Of a stretch of 64,000 nt of DNA, positions 24,601 through 35,827 are shown in pieces. The stretch is from Mauremys mutica (lineage: Eukaryota; Chordata; Testudines; Geoemydidae). Location of the stretch: contig NC_059075.1 of NCBI RefSeq assembly GCF_020497125.1, positions 63,941,321-64,005,320 of the forward strand, read 5' to 3'. The translations under genes were made by a program, and so were the position numbers. Under the pieces are notes generated by a model, which saw only the letters and a list, made by a program, of their open reading frames with translations, was not told where the DNA came from and did no database searches. Position 1 is the stretch's first letter. The number at the start of each line of letters is the position of its first letter.

Positions 24601-27600
24601 CCCTATGTATCACAGAACAACATATTTTAAAAGTCAAAGTAAAACGGCTAAAAGAAATAAAGGTTTTGACTTAAAAATGGAGTGACTGAACAGAGTTTTT
24701 TTCATTTGTAAATTAAAAAAAAAAATCTAAAGGTCGTTTTTATGGGATAGTGAATCAGTTTAAAAAAAATGTTTGCATAATGATGACACAACCCTAATAG
24801 TAATACAGCATTTTATAATTTCTAAAGTTACCTATAGCAATGAGTGCTCCACCAGCAAAAATCACAAGTAATCTTTTAACAAATTTTTCACCATTTTGAA
24901 AGCATTATGCAGAAAGGAGGATGCCAAAACCGGCATGAACTGAATTTCTACTGCAGAGAGAACATGCTCAGGAGAAGACTATCACATGGCAAATAAGGTC
25001 ATGTGATTCTGTGGTGACAATCATATCAATAAACAGGTTCACATCTAAGAGGATATATTAAATATAATAAATAGACAAACTCCTCACAAAAAAGTCACCA
25101 ATGCTATTTAAAAAGTAGAGTAGGTTATTTAAAAAAAAATTATTAAGTCCACGTTTAAGACCCAGAACAATCCAACTGCCCTGGATAAATTATAACATTT
25201 TCTGGCATCTATCCTTCTGTGATTCCAGATCTTGTTATTCAGAACCAGACATAATGTGAGAATAAGAGATCCCAACATCAAATATCATTAGTAGTGTTGT
25301 CCCTTTTGAACTGTAGCAGCTCAAAGTTCAAGGCCATGGGAATATTCTAATTGGGGGCAGAAATTGACAATAGAGTCCCATATTTTCTTTGATGCAATCT
25401 TGTTTATTTACAAGTAATGTGCAAAGTCCTACTTCTCCAAATGCAGAAGGAACCAGAAACACAAGAATAGTTTCTTAGCTTACGGTCCCAAACCTTTTAA
25501 ACCTTTCCTCCCCCACACACTTTACCCCAAAACAATACTCAAGCAAAAGCCCCTCGACCCACCTAGCCTAAAACTCCTTTTTAGTTGGGGGTTTGTGATT
25601 AACTTCTCCCTACAGTTATGCCAACTGATGTGTGCATTCAAACCCATCAACCTCACTGAGTTTTTTTTTTAAACTCAGCCCATAACAAGGTTTCATCCAG
25701 CTCAGTCATAACAATATGTATTGTGTTCTTATGAGCATACCGCACTCCATACCTAGCTCAGGATGAAAAATGTAATGGGGTTCAGCACATACCACAAATT
25801 TTTTAATAAACGGGGTGGAAGAAGCTGTCAAATGGAGAGTATACATATATCAAAAGTTGGAGAAATCTGACAATTAAAAAAAAAAACCACACACACACAC
25901 ACCCAAAAAAAACCCCATCCTGAAGGTTTTGATTATAAACTAAGACCAAGTAAAAGGCTAGGTGATGTTTTGAGAGAAGGGATATGTAGGGGCGTCACAA
26001 GGCATGGTGTAAAAAATGCCTAGGCCTAAATTTTGCTTTACAAAAACTATTTACATTATGTGGTGTTCAAGATTTTCAATGAAGACCTTTGTTAAATGTT
26101 GTCCTGTAGCATACACAGTCCAACCAGTAAAGAACAGGGCAGGTGCATAAGAAATTATATTATCCTGTCTAGTTTCACTTTCTAAACTGAGTGAAATGCA
26201 ATAGATACAAAAATTATGAAAGATAAATCAGATATTTAATTCCTATGTTAATATTCTAACAAGTCAAAAGAGGTAAATATATATATTTTATTTTAATCTG
26301 ATGAACAAATCTCTTTCACCACTAATGCCAAGAAGAAATCAATACATTGTCTGGTTGATGGCAAGTCATTTTTAACCAAAGCATAATCTACAGTTCTTGG
26401 ATATTTTAGTGTGCAATTTGTAGTAATCTGATTCTGCAAACTTTAACTCTTGTATGATTAGTACATTGTCTACTAAACATGATAAATGTTGAATGGTCTG
26501 TTAGGTTCCTGGTTTATCTGTCACTGGAGGAGAGGGTGTTTCAAGAGGTGGAAAGGGGAGGGGGAAAAGAGTGGCTGGCTGGCCCATATAGCAGGCATTC
26601 CTCTGAGATTGCAAAGAACAGTATTGTCTTAAATTGAATATGCAGCTGTCTCTCTGCCCCTTTAGCCAGATTCTACAGTTTTGAATAGTGGTTTAAGAGA
26701 GCAGAAGGTGACGATGCAGAAAATGGGAATACACAGAAACTATACAGAAGACCAGCTTAGACTTGTCAGTGTATTCTTACAGTAGGATCAAGTCTTAGTT
26801 TAACAGGAGATATAAAAAGAATATTGTTGATTGTCTTATACTGTACTTTGTACATTCCAAATTGATGTTTAATATTGTATATACAAAAATAACTGGCTGT
26901 ATCAGGGCGCTCTATAATTTTCTTGCAATAAAAGTTAAAATATAGTTATGCATAAAGAAAAGTGTTTTCCTTTTAGAAAACAAACCAACTTTTATTTTAA
27001 TATACATATAACCCTCTGTGGCCTGAAAACTGCAGTGTTACAATTTAACAGAAAATGCAACATGCAGTACTATATAACTCCATCAGACCTGATTAATGTC
27101 TCATGGACTTCCACTCTCATACATTTTCTATCAGTCTGAATTTCTCTGCCTAATCCCCCTATTGCTTCCAAAATACCACAAAGAGGTTAAAGACACGGTG
27201 GCTACCAAGTACACAGTAGCAGATCTGAAGCAAATCAAAATAAAAATGGAAATGTTTTCTGAAGAAAGCTAATAATACATTTCCATTGTATACAGTATTT
27301 AGATATACTGTGCCAAAAATAACTTTATGAAAGCCAAATAAAAAGCATTAGCAAAAAGTATAGTCACTTTTTTATACACATCACAAATCACTTTGCTCAT
27401 CCTTTACAAATCAAACTGATGTTTACAAGACTACCTCTAGGATAATACTTTAACTTTAAGACTTAGTACTTTGCTTACTCAAATACATTACTAGGACATT
27501 TCACTGTATAATCCTGAGAAGTCATTGTCAAGAGGTGAAAAGATTTTGTACTGAGCTATGCAGAATATTGAATACATTTGTCCCACATTTCACTGTTGAG

Positions 27601-29343
27601 AGTCAATGCTACCGTGGACACAAAAAAAATTGCAGGACGATATCACCTTTAACCTCTTGTTCTGTCAAGTACTGTAGCAAAAATGAATTAACACACACCC
27701 AGATACACCCCAACAAAGACACAGCATTACCTACAGAGGATTTATAACAAAAACTAAGCTTTTGGCAGATCTGCAACATTGAATTCATTCTTTCATTTCA
27801 ATGCTAACTATATTTAAGAGGTATTAAATGAAACAATAAGCAGTACAATGTTCTTTGCATCCCCCATCCCAATAATCAATATATCTTATTGGCTTTAAAT
27901 TATTATTCTGATACTGCAACTTCACTGCTCAACTTCAGAATCTCCACTCATTCTGAGGTTTTTACAGGACCTCATTTCTTAATATTAAAAAATGTATATA
28001 GCAACAAATGTATCAAGCCACTTAATAAATTTCTCTCATTCAAAATAAAAGCAGCTTGTTAATTTTAAATACTGTTTCTCCATGTACACTGTCTGCATAA
28101 GAAATGTCTTCACTATAATCCAATTCACACATTCCCTTTCATCTTCATCATAAAAACCTTCAGCATAAATACCATGCATTGTATAGAAGATGTAAAGCTA
28201 TAAACATGCCACTTCTTTTGTTCTTCCAATTGACATACAATAGTTGATTAGAAATTGTAAGTCCATCCCTGTCTACACTAAAGAGTGTTTCCTATTTCCA
28301 CAGCATATTTAACCGTCAAGGTTAGAAATTCCATACCAATCTTTGTCCTCTCACTGCTTTTGCTCTCATGATAACAGAAGTGCAAGGATGCTGTAACACA
28401 GCTTTCAACCCTCATCTATACATTCAGAAATAATATATTTTGTTACATCCTTAAATACTACCAGTGGCAGATAAAATCGTATTTTTAAAAGGCCCTTGCC
28501 ATATTAGGTTTGGTTGTTTGGTTATTTGTTACAACTGTGGCCTACTGAGGCATATCTCATATCTGTATTCATATATTGATGCAACTGCTGTTAATGTCTC
28601 TAGTGCTTAATGTGACAGACACCAGACAGATTCTCCATCCATCCTTGCCCATACATGTATATAATACACACACACGTCCATAGCATATTTGTATAAGAAA
28701 AGGAAACAGACAAAAAAATCTATTATAAAACTTGGCTGTTTCAACATCAAGTGAGAAATATCTGCTAATAATATTGTGTATTCTCTTCTAGTAAGAGAAA
28801 CTAAAAAGCATAATCATGTCCCTATAAATTTAACTTCAAAGTAGAAAGGCCAAGGTGGAGAGTAAGGCTGCTGGACTCCAGTACCTGGTGACCTTATATC
28901 AAATAAAGGAGTAACTATTCTCCCCCCCCAATCTAGACAATCTGTGCTGTACAGTAATAACAATATCTTTCAGAGCATCCTGTAGCATGCTAAAGCTTCT
29001 GTGCACCTTTTATGCCATCAGCATTACACCATAACTAAGATTTCAATAATAATCGTCTTACAATATATAACAGCACCTCTCATCCAAATGACCCAAAGTG
29101 CTTTTATGCAGCAAAAAGCCATCCGTCACTGGCAGTCCATCTGCAACCAATCGGGAAATTATCTGGCAATGGGATCTTATCTTGCCGTAGCCGGGAAGGT
29201 TCCTCCCTTGCCCCTTAGCGCTCATCACCCTTATGTCATCGGTTATTACCCATTAACGGGCACACACAAATTACAATTCTCCCCTAGCTCCGGCACGGCC
29301 AATCCCGAATGGTCCCACTCGGTTTCCAGCCCCAGTCGCCAAC
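24601..29343. other. AT-rich, nearly repeat-free DNA
   Basis: No exon supported on either strand. AATAAA at 26929-26934 follows about 400 bases of non-repeat sequence and could be a 3' UTR end on +, but no coding exon joins it. A MIR-like scrap lies near 29.06-29.12 kb. It might be intron of a - strand gene starting in the CpG island at 29.6-30.7 kb; this is only inference. Confidence 0.45.
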
Positions 29344-29351
29344 TGCTAAGG

Positions 29352-29572
29352 CAGGGGGTCTCAAACTGGGGGTCGGGACCCCTCGGGGGTCACAAGGTTA
29401 TTACAGGGGGGGGTCACGAGCTGTCAGGCTCCACCCCAAACCCCGCTTTGCATCCAGCATTTACAATGGTGTCAAATATATTAAAAAGTGGTTTTAATTT
29501 ATAAGGGGGGGGTCACACGCAGCGGCTTGCTGTGTGAAAGGGGTCACCAGTACAAACATGTGGGAACCAGTG
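29352..29572. mobile_element. Short hAT element (family copy 2)
   Basis: Ends CAGGGGGTCTCAAAC and GGGAACCAGTG. The interior matches copy 1 at 15078-15300 in the same orientation. The 8-base duplication is degraded (TGCTAAGG versus CGCTGCGG). It abuts the left edge of the CpG island. Confidence 0.75.
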
Positions 29573-29773
29573 CGCTGCGGGATGCGCCCGCGAATAATGC
29601 CTGGACATTTCTAGCTCCCCTGGCATCCCGCCCGCCCGCCCGGGGCCCCCGTCCCCAGCGTGGAGACAAAGGACCAGCCATAAATAACAACAACACAATA
29701 GTAAGGCGGCAGCGGCGGCGGGGCCCGGCGGGGGGCAGGTCTGGACCATCTGAGCCTCGCGGGCGGCGCTCAC

Positions 29774-29940
29774 CTGGAACGCGGCCGAGCCGGCGGCGGC
29801 GGCGGCGGCTCCTCCCCGACGGGGAGTCAGACGGCGGGGGGCCGGGTTAACGCCTGCGGCCCCTCAGCTGCGGTCAGGGCTAGCGCCGCGGGGCCCGGCT
29901 CAGCCGGCTGCCCATCGCGTGCGGTCTCTATGGTGACTGG
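29774..29940 (-). other. Candidate untranslated first exon on the - strand
   Basis: On the - strand a GC-rich segment ends in GCGTTCCAG followed by GTGAGC, a near-ideal splice donor (exon end 29774, intron from 29773). Upstream it carries a (CCG)n run and a short upstream ORF that closes after about a dozen codons, so it would be 5' UTR. The 5' limit is a guess. The acceptor exon was not identified to the left. It is supported by position inside the CpG island, not by homology. Confidence 0.4.
29789..29810. repeat. (CGG)n trinucleotide run in the CpG island
   Basis: About seven CGG/GGC units in a row, with a second shorter CGG cluster near 29704-29718. It falls inside the candidate - strand 5' UTR exon, where it would be transcribed as CCG. 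Confidence 0.8.
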
Positions 29941-30337
29941 CGGGCTGGGAGGGAGCCCGCCGGGCGGGGTGACTCGTGCCGGGGGGCAAGGCGCGCTAGT
30001 GGGGTACTGCGGGGCCCGTGCCCCGCCCCAGCAGGGTTAACCCCTTCTCTGCCGCCCCTCCCATGCCTGCTGCAGTCCCCGCTGGACCCGACTGGTCTCG
30101 CTACCGTCGCAATAAACGCCCCCCTCTCCGAGCGCCAACTAGCCTGCCGTCTCTGAGAGCACCGCCCATCTGCAGCCACGCTGGCCGCTGATTTGACGGC
30201 TAACGAGCTTCTCGCCCGCCGATTGGCTGACAGGAATATCACTGATGATGACAGGAGGGCGTACCTTGGAAATACCGCTGCCTCCAGGTTTGCTTGAGAG
30301 CAGCGGTAACCAGTTAACAGAGTCACAATGGCAGAAG

Positions 30338-30364
30338 TGCATTCTGGGTATTGTAGTTTTCCGG
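30338..30364 (-). promoter_or_regulatory. ZNF143 (Staf/SBS2)-type motif with adjacent ETS-like site
   Basis: On the - strand the sequence reads CCGGAA directly followed by the ACTACAATACCCAGAATGC element. This matches the long ZNF143-bound motif found in many vertebrate CpG-island promoters, usually within about 100 bases of a start site. The neighbouring CCGGAA is a GABPA/ETS core. The match is by eye and strong over about 19 positions. Confidence 0.7.
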
Positions 30365-30725
30365 CTGCCGCGGCGGAGGCGTTGAAGGAGGCGGCAGGCG
30401 ATAGTTAAAGCCCCGGGCTAGGAGCCGGGACTCCTGATTTCCTGTGACTTACCCAGGCGGAGTGAGGTGCCCTCTGTTCCGTGCAGCGTCACGGTCTGCG
30501 CTCATCACCGCCGCGTCCCAGCGCCTTCCCGGGGTGCGTTTGGAGCATCTCGCCTCTGCAGCCCGGGCTCTGGTTCCCCTCGCTCGAGTGAGAGCAGCAG
30601 AGTAGCTGCGTCCCCACTGCATTGCTAGCTCCACCCTCAGCAGCACTCCAGCTGCAGCCTGCGCTCCCCCAGCAGCCGGCGAGCTGAGTGTTACCTCTGC
30701 TAGAGGTGCGTGTGGATGCACAGGA

Positions 30726-32060
30726 GTGGGGTTAGTGCAACCGTCGAATGATGCTTTGTGCTAACACTGCAGTGAAGACAGGCTCTAAAAGACGTGACTT
30801 GCAGCTGTTACATCCATGTAGTTTATTCTCCATCTCTGCCTGCGTCTGGCAGAGCGGGGGTTAGGGTTTGTTTTCTGTACTTACACGCTGCTCTGTGTTT
30901 ATAGTAAAGGAAGGTTCAAGAGTGCACCTTGCACTTTGTGGTGAGGTTTGTGACAGTTCTTTGCTCCTGTGGGAGTTCCCTCTATATTTTTGGCCCAGCC
31001 TTGAATTAGGCTCCATCTCTCCAGCACCAATGAGCCCTTATCCTTATAGTAGAAAGTTCCATAGGTGAGGCGTGGAGGGACATGTAGAGTCAAGTGCCCC
31101 CACAGAGTGCTGCTTGGCATGCCCGGGGGTGCGGGGGATGGGGAAGAGAGAGGGGCTTTGTCCTTCTCCTGATGCATCTGCTCCCGGGCACCCTATGCTG
31201 CTTTCTCTGGCAGCCAGGCCCAGGCCCAGAGTGAAAGGGGCAGGACCCCAGGAGCAGCCAGTTTTCGCACTGGCTGCTCTGGGTCACTGCTCTGTGCAGC
31301 ACACACAGCTGCTGCCTGAGAGAGCCTGGCTGGGAGGCGACTGAATTGGGGACAGGGGCCGAGCAAGCCAACATCCCCTCTCCCCCCCAGCATGGTTCCA
31401 GCTTGCTCATCTCCTGTGCCCAGCAGCCAGGCCTGGGCAGAGAGCAGAAGGGGTGGCCTGCTCCTGCTATGACCACCTCCTCAGTCTGGGAGAAGGACAG
31501 ACACCCACCCCCACACAGCCCCGCAGGTAATTCTGGTGGGGCAGAGACAGCATGGTGGCCCCTAGCTGGGCATGGAGGGGTGGCAGCACTGGACAGAGGA
31601 GACACATGGGGGGGGGGGTCGTGTATCCTCTCCTTTATATTGTGCCCTCTCCCCCGTATAGGAAGGCTGGAGTCGCCTGCTTCTTACCTCTTCTCATATG
31701 TCAAACCACCAATTTCTCTCCAAATTCCTCCCAAAAATATAAATAGTAGCCTTTCCAAAATTACTTCCATTCATTTCCAGGATCAATCCCACTTATTCCC
31801 CATGCACACTATTCATATCTGTACTATATGGTGCACATATGCTACTCAATTTAGAGATTCTAACCTTTCTATCTCAGGGTTTTATACTGCCACCAATCAC
31901 TACAGTACTTGCACACCTCTATGTAAAATCAATAATAGCAGAGTGAAAAGTTCTGCTTGGAGGAGGGTGTGTATTTATTTTTATATTTAATTTTTGTACA
32001 TTTAATTTTCTCTACACATTTGTATTTTTATTTATATTTACTGAAGCACAGAGATAGCAC
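30726..32060. other. GC-moderate DNA right of the CpG island
   Basis: 31.08-31.63 kb is GC-rich with long overlapping chance ORFs, none recognised as a protein. A hairpin with 14 of 15 paired bases lies at about 31248-31283 (AGCAGCCAGT...ACTGGCTGCT). 31.63-32.05 kb is AT-rich and shows nothing. Confidence 0.45.
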
Positions 32061-33120
32061 TGTGCGGGTACTGTAGTTTTGAGAATACACCTACAAAATC
32101 TCCACCAAGCATTCTCAAAACTACAGTACCCACACAAGGAAATAAGGAAACAGATCAACAGAGCCAGACGTGTACCCAGAAGCCTCCTACTGCAAGACAA
32201 ACCCAAGAAAAAAACCAACAGGACTCCACTGGCCATCACATACAGTCCTCAGCTAAAACCCCTCCAACGCATCATCTGGGATCTACAACCCATCCTGGAC
32301 AATGATCCCACACTTTCACAGGCCTTGGGTGGCAGGCCAGTCCTCGCCCACAGACAACCTGCCAACCTGAAGCATATTCTCACCTGTAATTGCACACCGC
32401 ACCATAGTAACTCTAGCTCAGGAACCAATCCATGCAACAAACCTCGATGCCAACTCTGCCCACATATCTACACGAGCGACACCATCACAGGACCTAACCA
32501 GATCAGCCACACCATCACCGGTTCATTCACCTGCACGTCCACCAATGTAATATACGCCATCATATGCCAGCAATGCCCCTCTGCTATGTACATCGGCCAA
32601 ACTGGACAGTCTCTACGGAAAAGGATAAATGGACACAAATCAGATATTAGGAATGGCAATATACAAAAACCTGTAGGAGAACACTTCAACCTCCCTGGCC
32701 ACACAATAGCAGATCTTAAGGTGGCCATCCTGCAGCAAAAAAACTTCAGGACCAGACTTCAAAGGGAAACTGCTGAGCTTCAGTTCATCTGCAAATTTGA
32801 CACCATCAGCTCAGGATTAAACAAAGACTGTGAATGGCTTGCCAACTACAGAAACAGTTTCTCCTCCCTTGGTTTTCACATCTCTACTGCTAGAACAGGG
32901 CCTCATCCTCCCTGATTGAACTAACCTCGTTATCTCTAGCTTGCTTCTTGCTTGCATATGTATACCTGCCCCTGGAAATTTCCACTACTTGCATCCGACG
33001 AAGTGGGTATTCACCCACGAAAGCTCATGCTGCAAAAGGTCTGTTAGTCTATACGGTGCCACAGGATTCTTTGCTGCTTTTACAGATCCAGACTAACACG
33101 GCTAAGCGTCTGATACTTGA
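32061..33120 (+). mobile_element. Penelope-like retroelement, 5'-truncated, with GIY-YIG endonuclease
   Basis: The 3' third of a Penelope-like element: end of the reverse transcriptase linker, GIY-YIG domain, stop at 32913-32915, about 205 bases of 3' tail ending TGATACTTGA. The tail matches the arms at 12.9-13.2, 49.0-49.1 and 49.9-50.1 kb. At its 5' edge is a snap-back: 32061-32086 is the reverse complement of 32111-32136 with one mismatch. No target duplication found. Confidence 0.85.
32079..32915 (+). CDS. Penelope-like polyprotein C-terminus: GIY-YIG endonuclease (fragment)
   Basis: Open for 278 codons. Residues 1-130 are the region downstream of the reverse transcriptase, ending with the cysteine cluster C119, C124, C127. 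Residues about 155-250 are the GIY-YIG nuclease that nicks the target: Y159 (VIYAI), Y171-I172-G173, R180, H186 and E201 (GEHF) are all present. In full elements this follows a reverse transcriptase of several hundred residues, absent here. The first Met lies in the snap-back loop and is not a natural start; the frame simply enters from truncated sequence. No stops or frameshifts, which suggests a fairly recent copy. Confidence 0.8.
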   Translation: MRIHLQNLHQAFSKLQYPHKEIRKQINRARRVPRSLLLQDKPKKKTNRTPLAITYSPQLKPLQRIIWDLQPILDNDPTLSQALGGRPVLAHRQPANLKHILTCNCTPHHSNSSSGTNPCNKPRCQLCPHIYTSDTITGPNQISHTITGSFTCTSTNVIYAIICQQCPSAMYIGQTGQSLRKRINGHKSDIRNGNIQKPVGEHFNLPGHTIADLKVAILQQKNFRTRLQRETAELQFICKFDTISSGLNKDCEWLANYRNSFSSLGFHISTARTGPHPP

Positions 33121-33689
33121 ATGGTTTAAGTTACTTGAGCAGTGTTTCAGACTGCAGGAGACTTGAAAGTAGAACCTAGATCTCCTACTTCCCTTAAAGA
33201 GAAGGAAGATAAATGGACTTGTTTTGAAAATTCCAGTTGAAATTTTTTCTAAAGTTTAAAACTGGGTTTAGAATAGAGTGAGTAAGTATGTTGGTCTACT
33301 AGTCCTCCAGAAAAATTGACACTGAAATCAATAAATGGATTGCTCAAGAGATGCCCAAGCTACTGAAGTAGCAGGTCAGGATTAAAGTGTTTCAAAAGAG
33401 CCACGTGGGGAGCCCAGGATTAGAATAGCAAAGTGTAACTCGATTTAGTTATCTTGATGTAAAAACGTCCCTCTTTTTGCAGTGAAAACATAGATGTAGT
33501 CTGATGTTTAGTCACAGCAATGTGCACTACTGCCCTAGTCTGGTTACTGTATGCTGCATATGCAAGTTTGTCATGCAGCCTTTGAAATTAATAAATCAAA
33601 GATAATTGAAGTAAGTGCCACTTCTGCATCTATTTGCCAGAAGTGATGAGTTGTTTAAACAGAAAGATCTTAAGCAGCACCTATTGAAA

Positions 33690-34160
33690 TCTGTGTCAGA
33701 AGGCCCCTCCCCCAGCCTGAAGGAGAAGCTACTGGACCCAGGGTTCAAATAATTACAGGGGACAACTAATGAATAACAGGATCAGGAGCAAGTGTCACAA
33801 GTACAAAACCAGGAATCAGGAAAGGGACACCGAGCAAAGAACTTTGGACAGCACCCACTGCTCCTCAAAGGTGTCTATAGAGCCAGCAGATGCGGCCCAG
33901 AGGACCTCTGCCCGGATACATGAGCCAAGAGAGGAACAGAGATAGGTCCCATAGTCGCAGAGCACCCCCTCGTCCAGCATCCTCCTCCTGGTATTTTAGA
34001 TGGCCATTTTGGCCAGCACCAGGAGGAGGTTAATGAAGAGGACTCGCAACTTTGTGGAGCCACAGACAGGGTGTACATAGATCAGAAGATGTGGGAAAAG
34101 TGCAGCTAGAACCTTAGAAAAAGGTTCTGGAAGAGCCAGAAAAGGGGGATCTTAAGCTGC
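33690..34160 (-). mobile_element. LINE ORF2 C-terminal fragment (not CR1; possibly Tx1/L1-like)
   Basis: On the - strand the sequence resembles the C-terminal end of a turtle LINE ORF2 (LLALAKMAI, MLDEG, Y-rich stretch) in several frames with stops. I recognise the type but am not sure of the clade. The flanks 33121-33690 and 34161-34435 show nothing. Confidence 0.4.
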
Positions 34161-34435
34161 AGTGAAGGAGTCAATAGCACAGATATCAAGCCACTGGTTA
34201 GCAAGTTGACTCTAGCTACCTCTAACTTGGCTGTGAATTCATCAAGTCACTTTACCTAACCTTAACTAGTACTAGTCCATGCAAAGAAAAGGTAATCCAG
34301 TTTCCAGTGCTGCTATTCATCCATATTTGAACTTTCTTTTACTACCTACTGATTTTACATTTGACAGAGATTATAAAATGAGAAAAACTAGATACAAACT
34401 TCTCAATTTGTTAATTTGTGCAAGAAGTTGTCAAA

Positions 34436-35190
34436 AATCATAGAATATCGGGGTTGAAAGGGACCTCAGGAGGTCATCTAGTCCAACCCCCTGATCAAAG
34501 CAGGACCAATCCCCAACTAAATCATCCCAGCAAGGGCTTTGTCAAGCCGGGCCTTAAAAACCTCTAAGGAAGGAGATTCCACCACCTCCCTAGGTAATCC
34601 ATTCCAGTGCTTCACCACCCTCCTAGTGAAAACATTTTTCCTAATATCCAACCTAAACCTCACCCACTGCAACTTGAGACCATTACTCTTTGTTCGGTCA
34701 TCTGGTACCACTGAGAACAGTCTAGATCCATGCTCTTTGGAACTCCCTTTCAGGTAGTTAAAAGCAGCTATTAAATCCACTCTCATTCTTCTCTTCTGCA
34801 GACTAAATAATCCCAGTTCCCTCAGCCTCTCATAAGTCTTGTGCTCCAGCCGCCTAATCATTTTTGTTGCCTTAATAATTTTTTTCTTTCCAATTTTTCC
34901 ACATCCTTCTTGTAATGTGAGGCCCAAAACTGGACACAGTACTCCAGATGAGGCCTCACCATGCCAAACAGAGGGAAATGATCACATCCCTCAATCTACT
35001 TATACAGCCCAAAATGCTGTTAGCTTTTTTGGCAACAAGGGTACACTGTTGACTCAAATCCAGCTTCTTGTCCCCTGTAACCCCTAGGTCCTTTTCTGCA
35101 GAACTGCTGCCTAGCCATTCAGTCTCTAGTCTGTAGCAGTGCATGGGATGCTTCTGTCCTAAGTGAAGGATTCTAGTTGTCTTTCTAGAT
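34436..35190 (-). mobile_element. CR1 LINE fragment, antisense
   Basis: The left edge TCATAGAATATCGGGG is the reverse complement of the CR1 3' end. The sequence then reads back through 3' UTR and ORF2 end. On - strand 34517-34927 an open stretch encodes a typical CR1 C-terminus ([56 protein letters not shown]). A small deletion interrupts it near 34965. Confidence 0.88.
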
Positions 35191-35827
35191 TCTAATTTCA
35201 GATCTACTGCAGGTCTCAGTGTCTATTACTGCTATGAACATTTATGCAAGCTATAGTGGATTTTACGGTGCACATTGGTAATTTACTCTCCCTATGCTTG
35301 TAAACAGTTTAGGAATATCCTTTCTTCCTATAACCCTCACATCAGTTTTGTTGTGTATTGTTTTGTTTATATTTTTAATTCTAAATTATTCTGCAAATGT
35401 CATGTTTTTGTATAAAGTGACCAAGTTCACTCTGCTTGGCACAAAAAGAGCAAATTGCACTTCTGTCTCAGCGAAGACCTAGATGCTTGGTGGGGAGAAT
35501 TTCACCTGGGGAGGAAGGACAGGCAGGGGCCTAAATCTTTGCTGGTGTAACTCCTCACAAGTCAATTAAATTAAGCCAGGAGAGAAGGTGGTCTAGTTTT
35601 CCAACAGAGAGGAGAACTATCACAATTGTTGGGGGTTTCATAATAGCATCACCTAGTGGATGAAGACTATCAAAATAGGAGGCGGTGGAGGTCACCTGTG
35701 TTGGTGACTGTATGTTACTATGGGTGTTGATGTCCTGTGATGTGTCATTGCGTTATCTTGTGTGGTGGGATACGGCCTAGGGAAGAGAACTGAGACAAGG
35801 CAAACATATCTGAAAGAAGTCTGTGTC
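35191..35827. other. Intergenic DNA
   Basis: Nothing recognised. Confidence 0.5.

Larger units (their letters stand above)
29580..30725. promoter_or_regulatory. CpG island, probable (bidirectional) promoter
   Basis: About 1.1 kb of GC- and CpG-dense DNA with abrupt edges against AT-rich flanks. It contains a ZNF143/SBS-type motif (30338-30360, the ACTACAAT..CCCAGAATGC class on the - strand) followed by an ETS-like CCGGAA on the - strand, a CCAAT box (ATTGG near 30222), GC-rich boxes and CGG runs. These elements are typical of housekeeping, often divergent, promoters. A candidate - strand first exon lies at its left. No coding exon was recognised on either side, so the gene it serves is unknown. 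Confidence 0.75.

Noticed and set aside
26520..26945. Possible 3' UTR with AATAAA on the + strand
   Set aside because: No coding exon can be linked to it; a single hexamer in AT-rich DNA is expected by chance.
29488..29850. ORF of 120 codons, Arg/Gly/Pro-rich
   Set aside because: It starts in a hAT element and runs into the CpG island; composition artefact.
31090..31990. ORFs of 171 and 214 codons in GC-rich DNA
   Set aside because: No recognisable domain, opposite strands overlap, codon content follows base composition; no splice-supported frame.
34517..34927. 136-codon - strand ORF as a possible host gene
   Set aside because: It is the C-terminal part of CR1 ORF2.
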